Source: Phycisphaerales bacterium | GTDB lineage: Bacteria > Planctomycetota > Phycisphaerae > SM23-33 | Assembly (NCBI GenBank): GCA_003153915.1 | Contig: PMBX01000248.1 | Span: forward strand, 1 to 7,123 | Direction of reading: 5' to 3' | Length of the DNA: 7,123 nucleotides | Part shown: piece by piece, positions 1 through 5,210 of the stretch | Position numbering within the stretch: the stretch's first letter is position 1 | Layout: the number at the start of each line of letters is the position of its first letter | Program-made: the position numbers and the translations under genes | The notes under the pieces: model-generated | Told to the model about the DNA's origin: nothing | Seen by the model: the letters and a program-made list of their open reading frames with translations, nothing else | Database searches by the model: none

Positions 1-67
1 TTGGCCGGCGCGCTATGACTGCAATCAAAGCACGCCGGGATGGTATCCGTATGGGGAGAGGGTGGCA

Positions 68-90
68 CCAAGCGGATTCACTCCGCTTGG
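68..90. repeat. Perfect 9-bp inverted repeat (hairpin)
   Basis: CCAAGCGGA (68-76) is the exact reverse complement of TCCGCTTGG (82-90), with a 5-nt loop. It lies directly beside a second perfect hairpin (90-117). Neither strand has a U-tract after it, so it does not look like a standard intrinsic terminator. It may be part of a composite palindromic repeat unit. Confidence 0.75.
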
Positions 91-117
91 CGGGAGAGGG
101 ATGACGCCCTCTCCCGC
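90..117. repeat. Perfect 11-bp inverted repeat (hairpin)
   Basis: GCGGGAGAGGG (90-100) pairs exactly with CCCTCTCCCGC (107-117) around a 6-nt loop. The core GGGAGAGGG also occurs as a direct copy at 54-62, so the right arm could pair with either copy, giving mutually exclusive folds. It shares base G90 with the preceding hairpin. No U-tract follows on either strand. Confidence 0.8.
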
Positions 118-201
118 TTCAATAAGTCAGCCGCAGACGGTCGAGGACTGGCGCCCGCAGGTAAGGAGGGGGGGGCATTCCTGATTATTGAAATGCGCTT
201 C

Positions 202-347
202 TTCTCCCGCCGGCGGCTGGAGCCCCAAAGGACCGGATTCTGCGGATGCGGCGAAGGAAAGACGGGGGCCGGCGGTGTCTTTCATTTCGACGCAGGCGCA
301 GAATACGGAAGCGCCTTTAGGCGCGGCTCCAGCCGCCGGCGGAAGAG
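202..347. repeat. Long imperfect palindrome with three nested stems
   Basis: The outer arms, 207-224 and 325-342, are perfect 18-bp reverse complements, starting CCGCCGGCGG on the left. A weaker extension (203-205 with 344-346) continues outward past one mismatch. Inside, 233-244 pairs with 297-308 with one mismatch (core ATTCTGCG/CGCAGAAT). Further in, 248-263 pairs with 277-293 with one mismatch and one small bulge (core GAAAGAC/GTCTTTC). The terminal loop is 264-276. The right side also carries an extra hairpin, GCGCC-TTTA-GGCGC (311-324), with no partner on the left. About 43 base pairs form within 136 nt, far more than expected by chance. It could be a dispersed palindromic repeat, a MITE-like remnant or a structured RNA. 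The sequence does not decide between them. Confidence 0.85.
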
Positions 348-356
348 CTGAGTTTA

Positions 357-376
357 CACAGCCGAGGGCGGCTGTG
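357..376 (-). terminator. Perfect 8-bp hairpin after the secreted-protein gene
   Basis: CACAGCCG (357-364) and CGGCTGTG (369-376) pair perfectly around a 4-nt loop. On the minus strand the hairpin lies 33 nt beyond the stop codon of the 410-1321 gene, a sensible place to end the two-gene transcript. The bases after it (TAAACTC) are not a U-tract, so it is at best an atypical terminator or a 3'-end-stabilising hairpin. It could equally be one more dispersed palindromic repeat of the 1-409 cluster. Confidence 0.4.
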
Positions 377-409
377 CCACATTACAGCCGAAGAGCAATG
401 AAAGATGAA

Positions 410-1321
410 TTAGTCAATGGGGGAAGGTGCGGCCATGGCGACGACGGGGCCGATGTCGGCTTGTTCCGGCACGGCCAGCAGCTTCTTCAGGATGTGCTCG
501 AGGGTCCTGGCGATGTCCACCTTCGTGACGCGCTTCACCTCCCACGGAATCTCCATCCCCGCATAATTGCGGATGGAGGCAAACGCGTTCTCCTCATCCT
601 TCACCGCGCCGATCACCTGATCCAGGACGGGATAATAATCCTCATCCTCGGCGTAGAGGAACCCCGCCGTCTTCACCGCCACACCGTCCGCAACCTCGGG
701 AATGATGCAGTACTTCTTGTCGAACACCGCCTTCAGCGTTCCATCTTTCTGCACCTGATAGGTGGTCTTCCCGAACCCCATGGGGCCCAGCTCCGAGCCG
801 ATTCCCTGTGCCAGCGGTTCCCAAAGGCGGAACACGTCCAGACCCTTTTTCGAGGGGACCAGCTCGCCGAAGGTTTGCAGACCCTCATCGTCGGAAGGCT
901 GGTGCAGACCGTAGGTTTGCAGATGTTGGATTAAATTTCGCGTCTTGACGTCAATGAGATAGGTCCAGGTCTCCTCGGCCGAGCCCTCCTCCACCGGCAC
1001 GTCGCGCCAGAGTTCCACGGCGAGATAGTCGCGTCCGGCGATGGTCAGAAGTTCGCCGTCGGCGCTGTATTCATCACAGAAGAGGTGTTCGCCTCTTGCA
1101 TCCGGCAGGCGCAGAACCTTGCCGTTGATGGAAAAGGTGAGGTAGGGGTCAGCGTGGTCCGCGGGGGTGCTCCAATGTTCGATCACCACTTTGATGCCGG
1201 GCACGGCCAGCGTGGTAACGTCGGATTTCTGGACCTTGGAGGCGTGCGGCGTGTCCGCGGCGAAGGCGAGGAGGGCCGGCATCATCAGCGTCAACATGGA
1301 AATCCCAAGGCGCGATCTCAT
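410..1321 (-). CDS. Predicted secreted protein of unknown function
   Basis: I do not recognise this 303-residue protein. Its N-terminus is a Sec signal peptide: basic residues at 2-4, a hydrophobic stretch at about 6-20, and a likely signal peptidase I cleavage after AFA (residue 21). There is no lipobox cysteine, so export to the periplasm or beyond is expected. The mature part is soluble and acidic in patches, with no transmembrane segment and only two cysteines (C82, C205) that could form a disulfide. No catalytic motif stands out. The ATG at 1321 has an AAGGA site about 8 nt upstream, inside the end of the preceding gene. The two genes are 4 bp apart, so they are probably co-transcribed and translationally coupled. 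Being a real gene is well supported; its function is open. Confidence 0.85.
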   Translation of the reverse strand: MRSRLGISMLTLMMPALLAFAADTPHASKVQKSDVTTLAVPGIKVVIEHWSTPADHADPYLTFSINGKVLRLPDARGEHLFCDEYSADGELLTIAGRDYLAVELWRDVPVEEGSAEETWTYLIDVKTRNLIQHLQTYGLHQPSDDEGLQTFGELVPSKKGLDVFRLWEPLAQGIGSELGPMGFGKTTYQVQKDGTLKAVFDKKYCIIPEVADGVAVKTAGFLYAEDEDYYPVLDQVIGAVKDEENAFASIRNYAGMEIPWEVKRVTKVDIARTLEHILKKLLAVPEQADIGPVVAMAAPSPID

Positions 1322-1325
1322 GAAA

Positions 1326-1772
1326 TTATTCCTTCGCCGGGTCCGCGGAGGCGGCGGGGAGATGCTCTTTCAGGCCCGGGGGATCAAGGTCCTCATCATC
1401 AAGGAGCGGCACGTGCGTTTGAAGCATCAGCACGGCCCCAAGGAGGGCGCAGAGGAAAAGGACCTGATCCCGCGCAAGCCAGAACACCGGACCCGCAACG
1501 CCCAACGCCAACACCAGCAGAAGATCGCCCACGGCGGTGCGCCTGAACATGCGGGCGGGATCCGTTGAAAGCGCGCCGATGCGTAGAAAGACCAGCGCCG
1601 CCGCCGCCGCCACCAGCGCCAGGGCGCAGGCGGCGTTGAAGGCGCGCACGCTCATAAGCGCGGGCCGCGTGATGGGAAACCGGAACATGGCCGCAATCAG
1701 CGCGGTCCACAGCAAAAGGATGAAGAGGAGATGGAGCAGATAAACGGGGTGGTGCTTGCTGGCCGTTTTCAT
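1326..1772 (-). CDS. Small polytopic membrane protein of unknown function
   Basis: I do not recognise this protein of 148 residues. It has about four hydrophobic segments (roughly residues 11-30, 45-63, 80-99 and 102-118) with short loops, including the basic loop DPARMFRR (71-78), and an acidic, proline-containing C-terminal tail that is probably outside the bilayer. This suggests an integral inner-membrane protein with no obvious catalytic residues. I chose the ATG at 1772. An in-frame ATG at 1802 would add ten residues, but that extension is encoded by the 7-bp repeat array, so it is less credible. No strong ribosome-binding site precedes either start. It is the first gene of a pair with the secreted protein 4 bp downstream. 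A membrane plus secreted pair hints at a shared envelope role, but nothing in the sequence names it. Confidence 0.75.
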   Translation of the reverse strand: MKTASKHHPVYLLHLLFILLLWTALIAAMFRFPITRPALMSVRAFNAACALALVAAAAALVFLRIGALSTDPARMFRRTAVGDLLLVLALGVAGPVFWLARDQVLFLCALLGAVLMLQTHVPLLDDEDLDPPGLKEHLPAASADPAKE

Positions 1773-1788
1773 GACTGTGGATGGCCCG

Positions 1789-1816
1789 GTTTCAAGTTCC
1801 ATGTTCCAAGTTCCAA
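1789..1816 (+). repeat. Tandem 7-bp repeat array, left arm
   Basis: Four head-to-tail heptads can be read: GTTTCAA, GTTCCAT, GTTCCAA, GTTCCAA. They are the near reverse complement of the array at 1890-1917. The 13-mer GTTCCAAGTTCCA (1803-1815) matches the inverted copy at 1905-1917 exactly. The array covers the region just upstream of the 1326-1772 gene, including that gene's alternative start codon. Confidence 0.85.
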
Positions 1817-1845
1817 GTATAAAACCAAACCCGGGCAGCGTGCAA
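1816..1845 (-). promoter_or_regulatory. Possible promoter for the 1326-1772 gene
   Basis: On the minus strand TATACT (1821-1816) is a good -10 hexamer, and TTGCAC (1845-1840) lies 18 nt upstream with a three-of-six match to the -35 consensus. Transcription would start near 1809, giving a leader of about 37 nt before the ATG at 1772. It overlaps the putative pnp terminator, so the element may both end pnp transcription and restart it. Support is only from the hexamers. Confidence 0.3.
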
Positions 1846-1859
1846 CGCCGACCCGGGCT
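1819..1859 (-). terminator. Probable intrinsic terminator of pnp
   Basis: On the minus strand AGCCCGGG (1859-1852) pairs with CCCGGGTT (1835-1828), with one G-U pair. An inner GCGT/ACGC stem lies within the loop. The 3' arm is followed by TTTGGTTTTAT, a U-rich tract, as expected of a Rho-independent terminator. It lies 70-110 nt past the pnp stop codon at 1932, between the two inverted heptad arrays. This suggests that pnp and the downstream membrane/secreted pair are separate transcription units. Confidence 0.6.
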
Positions 1860-1889
1860 GAGAAGGAGAATCGTCTGATTTTTCTTAAC

Positions 1890-1917
1890 CTGAAACCTGG
1901 AACCTGGAACTTGGAAC
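1890..1917 (+). repeat. Tandem 7-bp repeat array, right arm (inverted)
   Basis: Four heptads can be read: CTGAAAC, CTGGAAC, CTGGAAC, TTGGAAC. This is the inverted counterpart of the array at 1789-1816. The array sits 14 nt beyond the pnp stop codon. The two arrays bracket about 73 bp that hold the terminator hairpin, so the whole 1789-1917 block looks like one unit with repetitive inverted ends. Confidence 0.85.
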
Positions 1918-1931
1918 GCTTCATTAAGGCT

Positions 1932-4112
1932 TCATCCCCTATGGAACCTCGGCTTCCCGTCCCTCGGCGCGCCCGCGCCCTTGGACTCGGGATATTTCTC
2001 GCGGTCGGCGGCTTCCTTGGCGGGGTCGCCCTTGATGAGGACCTTGCGGGAGAGGCGCACCTTGGCGGTATCGCGATCAATATCAATGACCTGAACATCC
2101 AGCTCCTCGCCCTCCTTGAGAATGGTGGGCATATCGCCGACGCGGTAGGTGGTGAACTCAGAGACGTGAAGAAGGCCGTCGGTGCCGGGCATGATCTCCA
2201 CGAAGGCGCCGTAGGATTCCACGCGGCGCACGGTGCCGTGATACACCTTGCCGATCTCGGGCACGGCGCTGTAGAACTCGATGAGCTCGATGGCCCGGCG
2301 GGCGGCCTCGGCGTCGGCGCTGGCCACGATGCACTTGCCGTCGTCCTCGATGTCAATGCGGCAGCCCGTCTCCTCGATGATGGCGCGGATGATCTTCCCG
2401 CCCGTACCGATGACGTCGCCGATCTTCTCCTTCGGGATGAAGAGGGTGTAGAGACGCGGCGCATAGGGGGAGATGTCGGGGCGCGGCTGGGCGATGGCGG
2501 CGTTCATAATGGCGAGGATCTCGAGGCGGGCCCGGCGGGCCTGCTCGAGGGCGGCGCGCATGATGTCAAGGGAAAGGCCCTTGATCTTGATGTCCATCTG
2601 CAGGGCGGTGACGCCGTCGCTGGTCCCGGCGACCTTGAAATCCATGTCGCCGTGGAAATCCTCCTCGCCGATGATGTCGGTCAGCAGCACGTATTTGGCG
2701 CCCTCGCTGACCATTCCGATGCTGATACCCGCCACGGGGGCCAGGACGGGCACGCCGGCATCCATCATGCTGAGGCTGCCGCCGCAGACGGTGGCCATGG
2801 AGGTCGAACCGTTGGACTCCAGGATGTCGCTGACGACGCGGACGGTGTAGGGGAAGTCGTCACGCTTGGGCAGGATGCCCTCAAGGCTCTTTTCCGCCAG
2901 CGCGCCGTGACCGATCTCGCGGCGGCCGGGTCCGCGGATGGGACGGATCTCGCCCACGCTGAAGGGCGGGAAGTTGTAATGCAGCATGAACTTTTTGGTG
3001 TATTCCTCCTTCAGGCCGTCGACGATCTGCTCGTCGCGGGGCGTGCCCAGGGTGGTGGTGACCAGGGCCTGGGTCTCTCCGCGGGCGAACAGCGACGAAC
3101 CGTGCGTCCGGGGCAGGATGCCCACGGCGATCTCCAACGGGCGGACCTGATCCATCTTCCTTCCGTCGGGGCGGATGCCCTTGAGGATCAACTCGCGCTG
3201 GATAGCGCCTTCCAGGTGGTAGAAGGCGGTCTTGACCTTATCAGCCGGAAAAGCGGGTTCCTCGACGCCCTCGGGGCACAATTCCGCCAGCAGTTCGTCG
3301 CGCAGGGCGGAGATGGCGTCGTTGCGCTCGGTCTTGGCGTGGATCTGCTTGGCTTGGCGGAGGCGGGTCCCGTACTTGTCGGCAACCAACTTGGCCAGGT
3401 CTTGCGGGACCGGGTCGGGAGTGTAGTTTTTCTTGACGCCCGCCTTGGCGACTATTTCGTCGATCATCGCCACGACCTGCTTGCATGCCTCGAAGCCCAG
3501 GGCGATTCCGTCGGTGACGACTTTCTCATCGACTTGCCTGCCGCCCAGTTCGATCATGTTGACCGCATCGGCGTGGGCGGAGAGGACCAGGTCCATCTCG
3601 CTTTTTCCAAGCTGTTCGATGGTGGGATTGAGTACGTGCTTCCCGTCGATGTAACCCACCCGCGCGCAACCGATGGGGCCTTGGAAGGGCGCCGGACTCA
3701 ACGCCAACGCCGCGGAGGTCGCGATGACGGCGATGGTATCCGGATCGTTGACACCGTCGAAGCTAAGCACCAGGCACTGCACCTGGACCTCGTTCATGAA
3801 GTCCTCGGGAAACAGCGGGCGGATCGGGCGGTCGATCAGACGGCAGGTGAGAATTTCCTTGGAGGAGGGCCTGCCCTCGCGCTTGAAGAATCCTCCTGGG
3901 ACCTTTCCGCCGGCATATTGCATCTCCCGGTAATCCACGTAGAGGGGGAAGAAGTCGATGTCGCGCGTCGGCGGCGCCGTCAGCACGGTGGCCAGTACGA
4001 CCGTGTCTCCGTAACGGGCCATGATGGCCCCGTGGGCCTGCCTGGCTACCGCGCCGGTTTCCATGGAAAACATCCTGCCCGCGATCTCGCGTTCCACTCG
4101 AATCAATGCCAT
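1932..4112 (-). CDS. pnp: Polyribonucleotide nucleotidyltransferase (PNPase)
   Basis: PNPase is a trimeric 3'-to-5' exoribonuclease that uses phosphate to release nucleoside diphosphates during mRNA decay; it can also add 3' tails. All family domains are present in 726 residues: a first RNase PH-like domain (about 1-145), an all-helical linker domain, the catalytic second RNase PH domain (about 310-545), a KH domain (about 555-612, GTGG loop at 569-572) and an S1 domain (about 620-690). Catalytic landmarks are intact: FFKREGRP (75-82), GPGRREIGHG (394-403), SNGSTS (433-438), and D485, D489, D491 and K493, equivalent to E. coli D486, D490, D492 and K494. The tail after S1 is short. The ATG at 4112 has AGGA nine bases upstream. 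It follows rpsO, the classic gene order. Identification is essentially certain. Confidence 0.98.
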   Translation of the reverse strand: MALIRVEREIAGRMFSMETGAVARQAHGAIMARYGDTVVLATVLTAPPTRDIDFFPLYVDYREMQYAGGKVPGGFFKREGRPSSKEILTCRLIDRPIRPLFPEDFMNEVQVQCLVLSFDGVNDPDTIAVIATSAALALSPAPFQGPIGCARVGYIDGKHVLNPTIEQLGKSEMDLVLSAHADAVNMIELGGRQVDEKVVTDGIALGFEACKQVVAMIDEIVAKAGVKKNYTPDPVPQDLAKLVADKYGTRLRQAKQIHAKTERNDAISALRDELLAELCPEGVEEPAFPADKVKTAFYHLEGAIQRELILKGIRPDGRKMDQVRPLEIAVGILPRTHGSSLFARGETQALVTTTLGTPRDEQIVDGLKEEYTKKFMLHYNFPPFSVGEIRPIRGPGRREIGHGALAEKSLEGILPKRDDFPYTVRVVSDILESNGSTSMATVCGGSLSMMDAGVPVLAPVAGISIGMVSEGAKYVLLTDIIGEEDFHGDMDFKVAGTSDGVTALQMDIKIKGLSLDIMRAALEQARRARLEILAIMNAAIAQPRPDISPYAPRLYTLFIPKEKIGDVIGTGGKIIRAIIEETGCRIDIEDDGKCIVASADAEAARRAIELIEFYSAVPEIGKVYHGTVRRVESYGAFVEIMPGTDGLLHVSEFTTYRVGDMPTILKEGEELDVQVIDIDRDTAKVRLSRKVLIKGDPAKEAADREKYPESKGAGAPRDGKPRFHRG

Positions 4113-4131
4113 TTTATTCCGTCCTCTCGAT

Positions 4132-4165
4132 GCCGCCTGGGCGGCTTAAACGATTTCCGTCGTTT
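4132..4165 (-). promoter_or_regulatory. Tandem hairpins in the pnp leader
   Basis: Two adjacent stems occur just upstream of the pnp ribosome-binding site. AAACGA (4148-4153) pairs with TCGTTT (4160-4165) around 6 nt. GCCGCC (4132-4137) and GGCGGC (4140-4145) form a compact stem whose loop opens to 4 nt. In E. coli the rpsO-pnp intergenic RNA folds into a stem cut by RNase III, after which PNPase represses its own message. The position here fits a similar role, but the structure is different and much shorter, so this is inference. Confidence 0.4.
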
Positions 4166-4304
4166 CGGCCAATGAATCCCTATGGATGTTCACAATAAAA
4201 CGTCGAAGGCCACACGCCGGCGGAAGCACATAGCTTTACCCGCGCGGGATGGAGACTGGAAAGGTTTGCCCCGGTCCGTGTCCCAAGCTCGCTGTAAGCC
4301 GCCG

Positions 4305-4574
4305 CTACTTGCGGAGGCCCAGCTTCTTGATGATCTGGCGGTAGCGATCGGGGGCGGTGGTGGAGAGGTATTTCAGCAAGCTGTTTCGCTTGCCTACCAT
4401 TATGAGCAGGCCACGGCGGGACGCATGGTCCTTGGCGTGGGTCTTGAGGTGACCGGTCAGGTGGTTGATCCTCGCCGTCAGCAGCGCGATCTGCACCTCG
4501 GACGATCCGGTGTCGCCTTCGTGCCGCCGGTTTTCCTGAACGATCCTGGTCTTGTCTTCCGCGACAATGCTCAT
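4305..4574 (-). CDS. rpsO: 30S ribosomal protein S15
   Basis: S15 binds the central domain of 16S rRNA early in small-subunit assembly and forms a bridge to the large subunit. The 89-residue product has the family length exactly. The signature region is clear: GSSEVQIALLTARINHL (23-39), then H42, D49 and S52 in GHLKTHAKDHASRRGL, and the GKRNSLLKYL stretch (61-70), ending KKLGLRK. I chose the ATG at 4574 because it gives MSI and the canonical length. An ATG at 4583 in the same frame would add three residues, and ribosome-binding sites are weak for both. A GC-rich hairpin lies immediately upstream (4590-4616), and pnp starts 192 nt downstream, the usual partner. Identification is secure; only the start by three codons is uncertain. 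Confidence 0.97.
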   Translation of the reverse strand: MSIVAEDKTRIVQENRRHEGDTGSSEVQIALLTARINHLTGHLKTHAKDHASRRGLLIMVGKRNSLLKYLSTTAPDRYRQIIKKLGLRK

Positions 4575-4589
4575 AACTTCCATCTGCCT

Positions 4590-4616
4590 GCTCGCCGGGG
4601 CTTTCCGGCGGCGAGC
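4590..4616 (-). promoter_or_regulatory. GC-rich hairpin in the rpsO leader
   Basis: GCTCGCCG (4590-4597) and CGGCGAGC (4609-4616) form a perfect 8-bp stem with an 11-nt loop. An alternative register, CGCCGG with CCGGCG, is also possible. On the rpsO mRNA the stem ends about 15 nt before the start codon at 4574, so it would cover the weak ribosome-binding region. S15 represses its own translation in several bacterial groups through unrelated leader structures, and this is a candidate for such a site. A chance GC-rich stem cannot be excluded. Confidence 0.45.
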
Positions 4617-4642
4617 TGTGTCTACCCGTGCCCTTAACCTTG

Positions 4643-4689
4643 CCGTTCTCTATTCTATTTGGGCGACAATTTAGCGGGACGGAGAACGG
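4643..4689. repeat. 8-bp inverted repeat between the response regulator and rpsO
   Basis: CCGTTCTC (4643-4650) is the exact reverse complement of GAGAACGG (4682-4689), separated by 31 nt that include a minus-strand TAGAAT (4657-4652) resembling a -10 box. No good -35 partner sits at normal spacing. The dyad could be an operator bracketing the rpsO promoter or the stem of an RNA structure; the evidence is positional only. Confidence 0.35.
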
Positions 4690-4719
4690 GAAGCAAGCAC
4701 AATTTCCGCAAATTCGGCG

Positions 4720-5100
4720 CTAGGCAAGTATCTTCTTGACGGCTTCGAGCAGCCGTTCCATGCGGAAGGGCTTGTTAAGGTAGGCATCCACGCCCAGGCC
4801 CTCGGCGTACGTCTTGTGGCGGACGCCCTGGTTGCCCGTGATCATGATGACCCGCGGCGGGTCGGTGCGTTTCTTGCCCCGCTTAAGTTTTTCCATAACC
4901 AGAAAACCGCTGCGCTTGGGAAGCATCATGTCCAGGACCACCAGGTCCGGATGGGCGGTCTCGGCCTGCTGGACGGCCTCGTTTCCGTCGGAGCAGGTGA
5001 GAATTTTGTAGCCCGCCTCCTCCAGCGACATTTTCATTGCCGCCAGGATGTCGCGGTCGTCGTCCACCAACAGAATGGTCTTGGCTGCCTGTTCGTTCAA
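4720..5100 (-). CDS. Stand-alone receiver-domain response regulator (CheY-like)
   Basis: This is a single receiver domain with no output domain. It would be phosphorylated by a histidine kinase and act through protein contacts. From the TTG start it has 126 residues, the usual length. The acidic pocket is D13-D15, the phospho-acceptor is D57 (VVLDMMLP), the switch Thr is T88 (IMITGN) and the conserved Lys is K110 (LNKPF). I chose the TTG at 5100 because GGAGG lies 5 nt upstream, and because a TATAAT box (5159-5154) lies only 2 nt before the next upstream ATG (5151), which would put transcription initiation inside that longer reading frame. The ATG start would add 17 polar residues. No kinase gene is in view, so its partner is unknown. 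The gene is divergent from ligA. Confidence 0.88.
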   Translation of the reverse strand: MNEQAAKTILLVDDDRDILAAMKMSLEEAGYKILTCSDGNEAVQQAETAHPDLVVLDMMLPKRSGFLVMEKLKRGKKRTDPPRVIMITGNQGVRHKTYAEGLGVDAYLNKPFRMERLLEAVKKILA

Positions 5101-5153
5101 GATTGCCTCCGGCTTGGCTTGTTTGTCGGTTCTATGGGGAATCTGCTCCATCA

Positions 5154-5186
5154 ATTATACTACCCCGCGGCGGCTGTGGTTGTAAA
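5154..5186 (-). promoter_or_regulatory. Putative promoter of the response regulator
   Basis: On the minus strand TATAAT (5159-5154) is a perfect -10 consensus. TTTACA (5186-5181) matches five of six -35 bases but at a long 21-nt spacing, so the -35 assignment is doubtful. Initiation near 5147 would give a leader of about 47 nt containing the GGAGG site for the TTG start. The plus strand reads TATACT (5156-5161) over the same bases, so the AT-rich core could also serve as a -10 for ligA. Confidence 0.45.
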
Positions 5187-5210
5187 AACGTGCATTGAGC
5201 AGGAATCGTG

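Larger units (their letters stand above)
1..409. other. Gene-free, palindrome-rich intergenic region
   Basis: I find no convincing gene here. Frame 2 of the plus strand is open from the left edge to about position 183, but the predicted peptide is Pro/Gly/Arg-rich and runs through perfect hairpins, so I read it as non-coding. Two longer plus-strand frames cover the same repeats and run into the antisense of the secreted-protein gene. The region is filled with inverted repeats: hairpins at 68-90, 90-117 and 357-376 and a long palindrome at 202-347. A run of eight G (168-175) follows an AAGG, resembling a ribosome-binding site, but no start codon sits at a usable distance. Confidence 0.7.

Noticed and set aside
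161..195. AAGGAGG-like sequence and run of eight G as a ribosome-binding site
   Set aside because: The nearest ATG (193) is about 24 nt away, too far, and leads only into the antisense frame rejected above.
188..934. Plus-strand open frame of 248 codons crossing the palindromes and the secreted-protein gene
   Set aside because: It runs through a long palindrome and then antisense to a gene with a signal peptide and ribosome-binding site. No ribosome-binding site or domain supports it.
1731..4175. Plus-strand open frame of 814 codons antisense to the whole of pnp
   Set aside because: It is longer than pnp but is a GC-rich codon-bias shadow: the opposite strand encodes full-length PNPase with every catalytic motif, and the antisense product is a low-complexity Asp/Gly/His/Ala-rich sequence with no recognisable domain.
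4215..4226. 12-mer CGCCGGCGGAAG shared with 334-345 as a third repeat copy
   Set aside because: The match does not extend to the rest of the palindrome, and GC-rich 12-mers of this kind can recur by chance.
4239..4248. Palindrome CCCGCGCGGG in the rpsO-pnp gap as a terminator
   Set aside because: It has no room for a hairpin loop at full pairing and no U-tract follows, so it is not a convincing terminator or operator.
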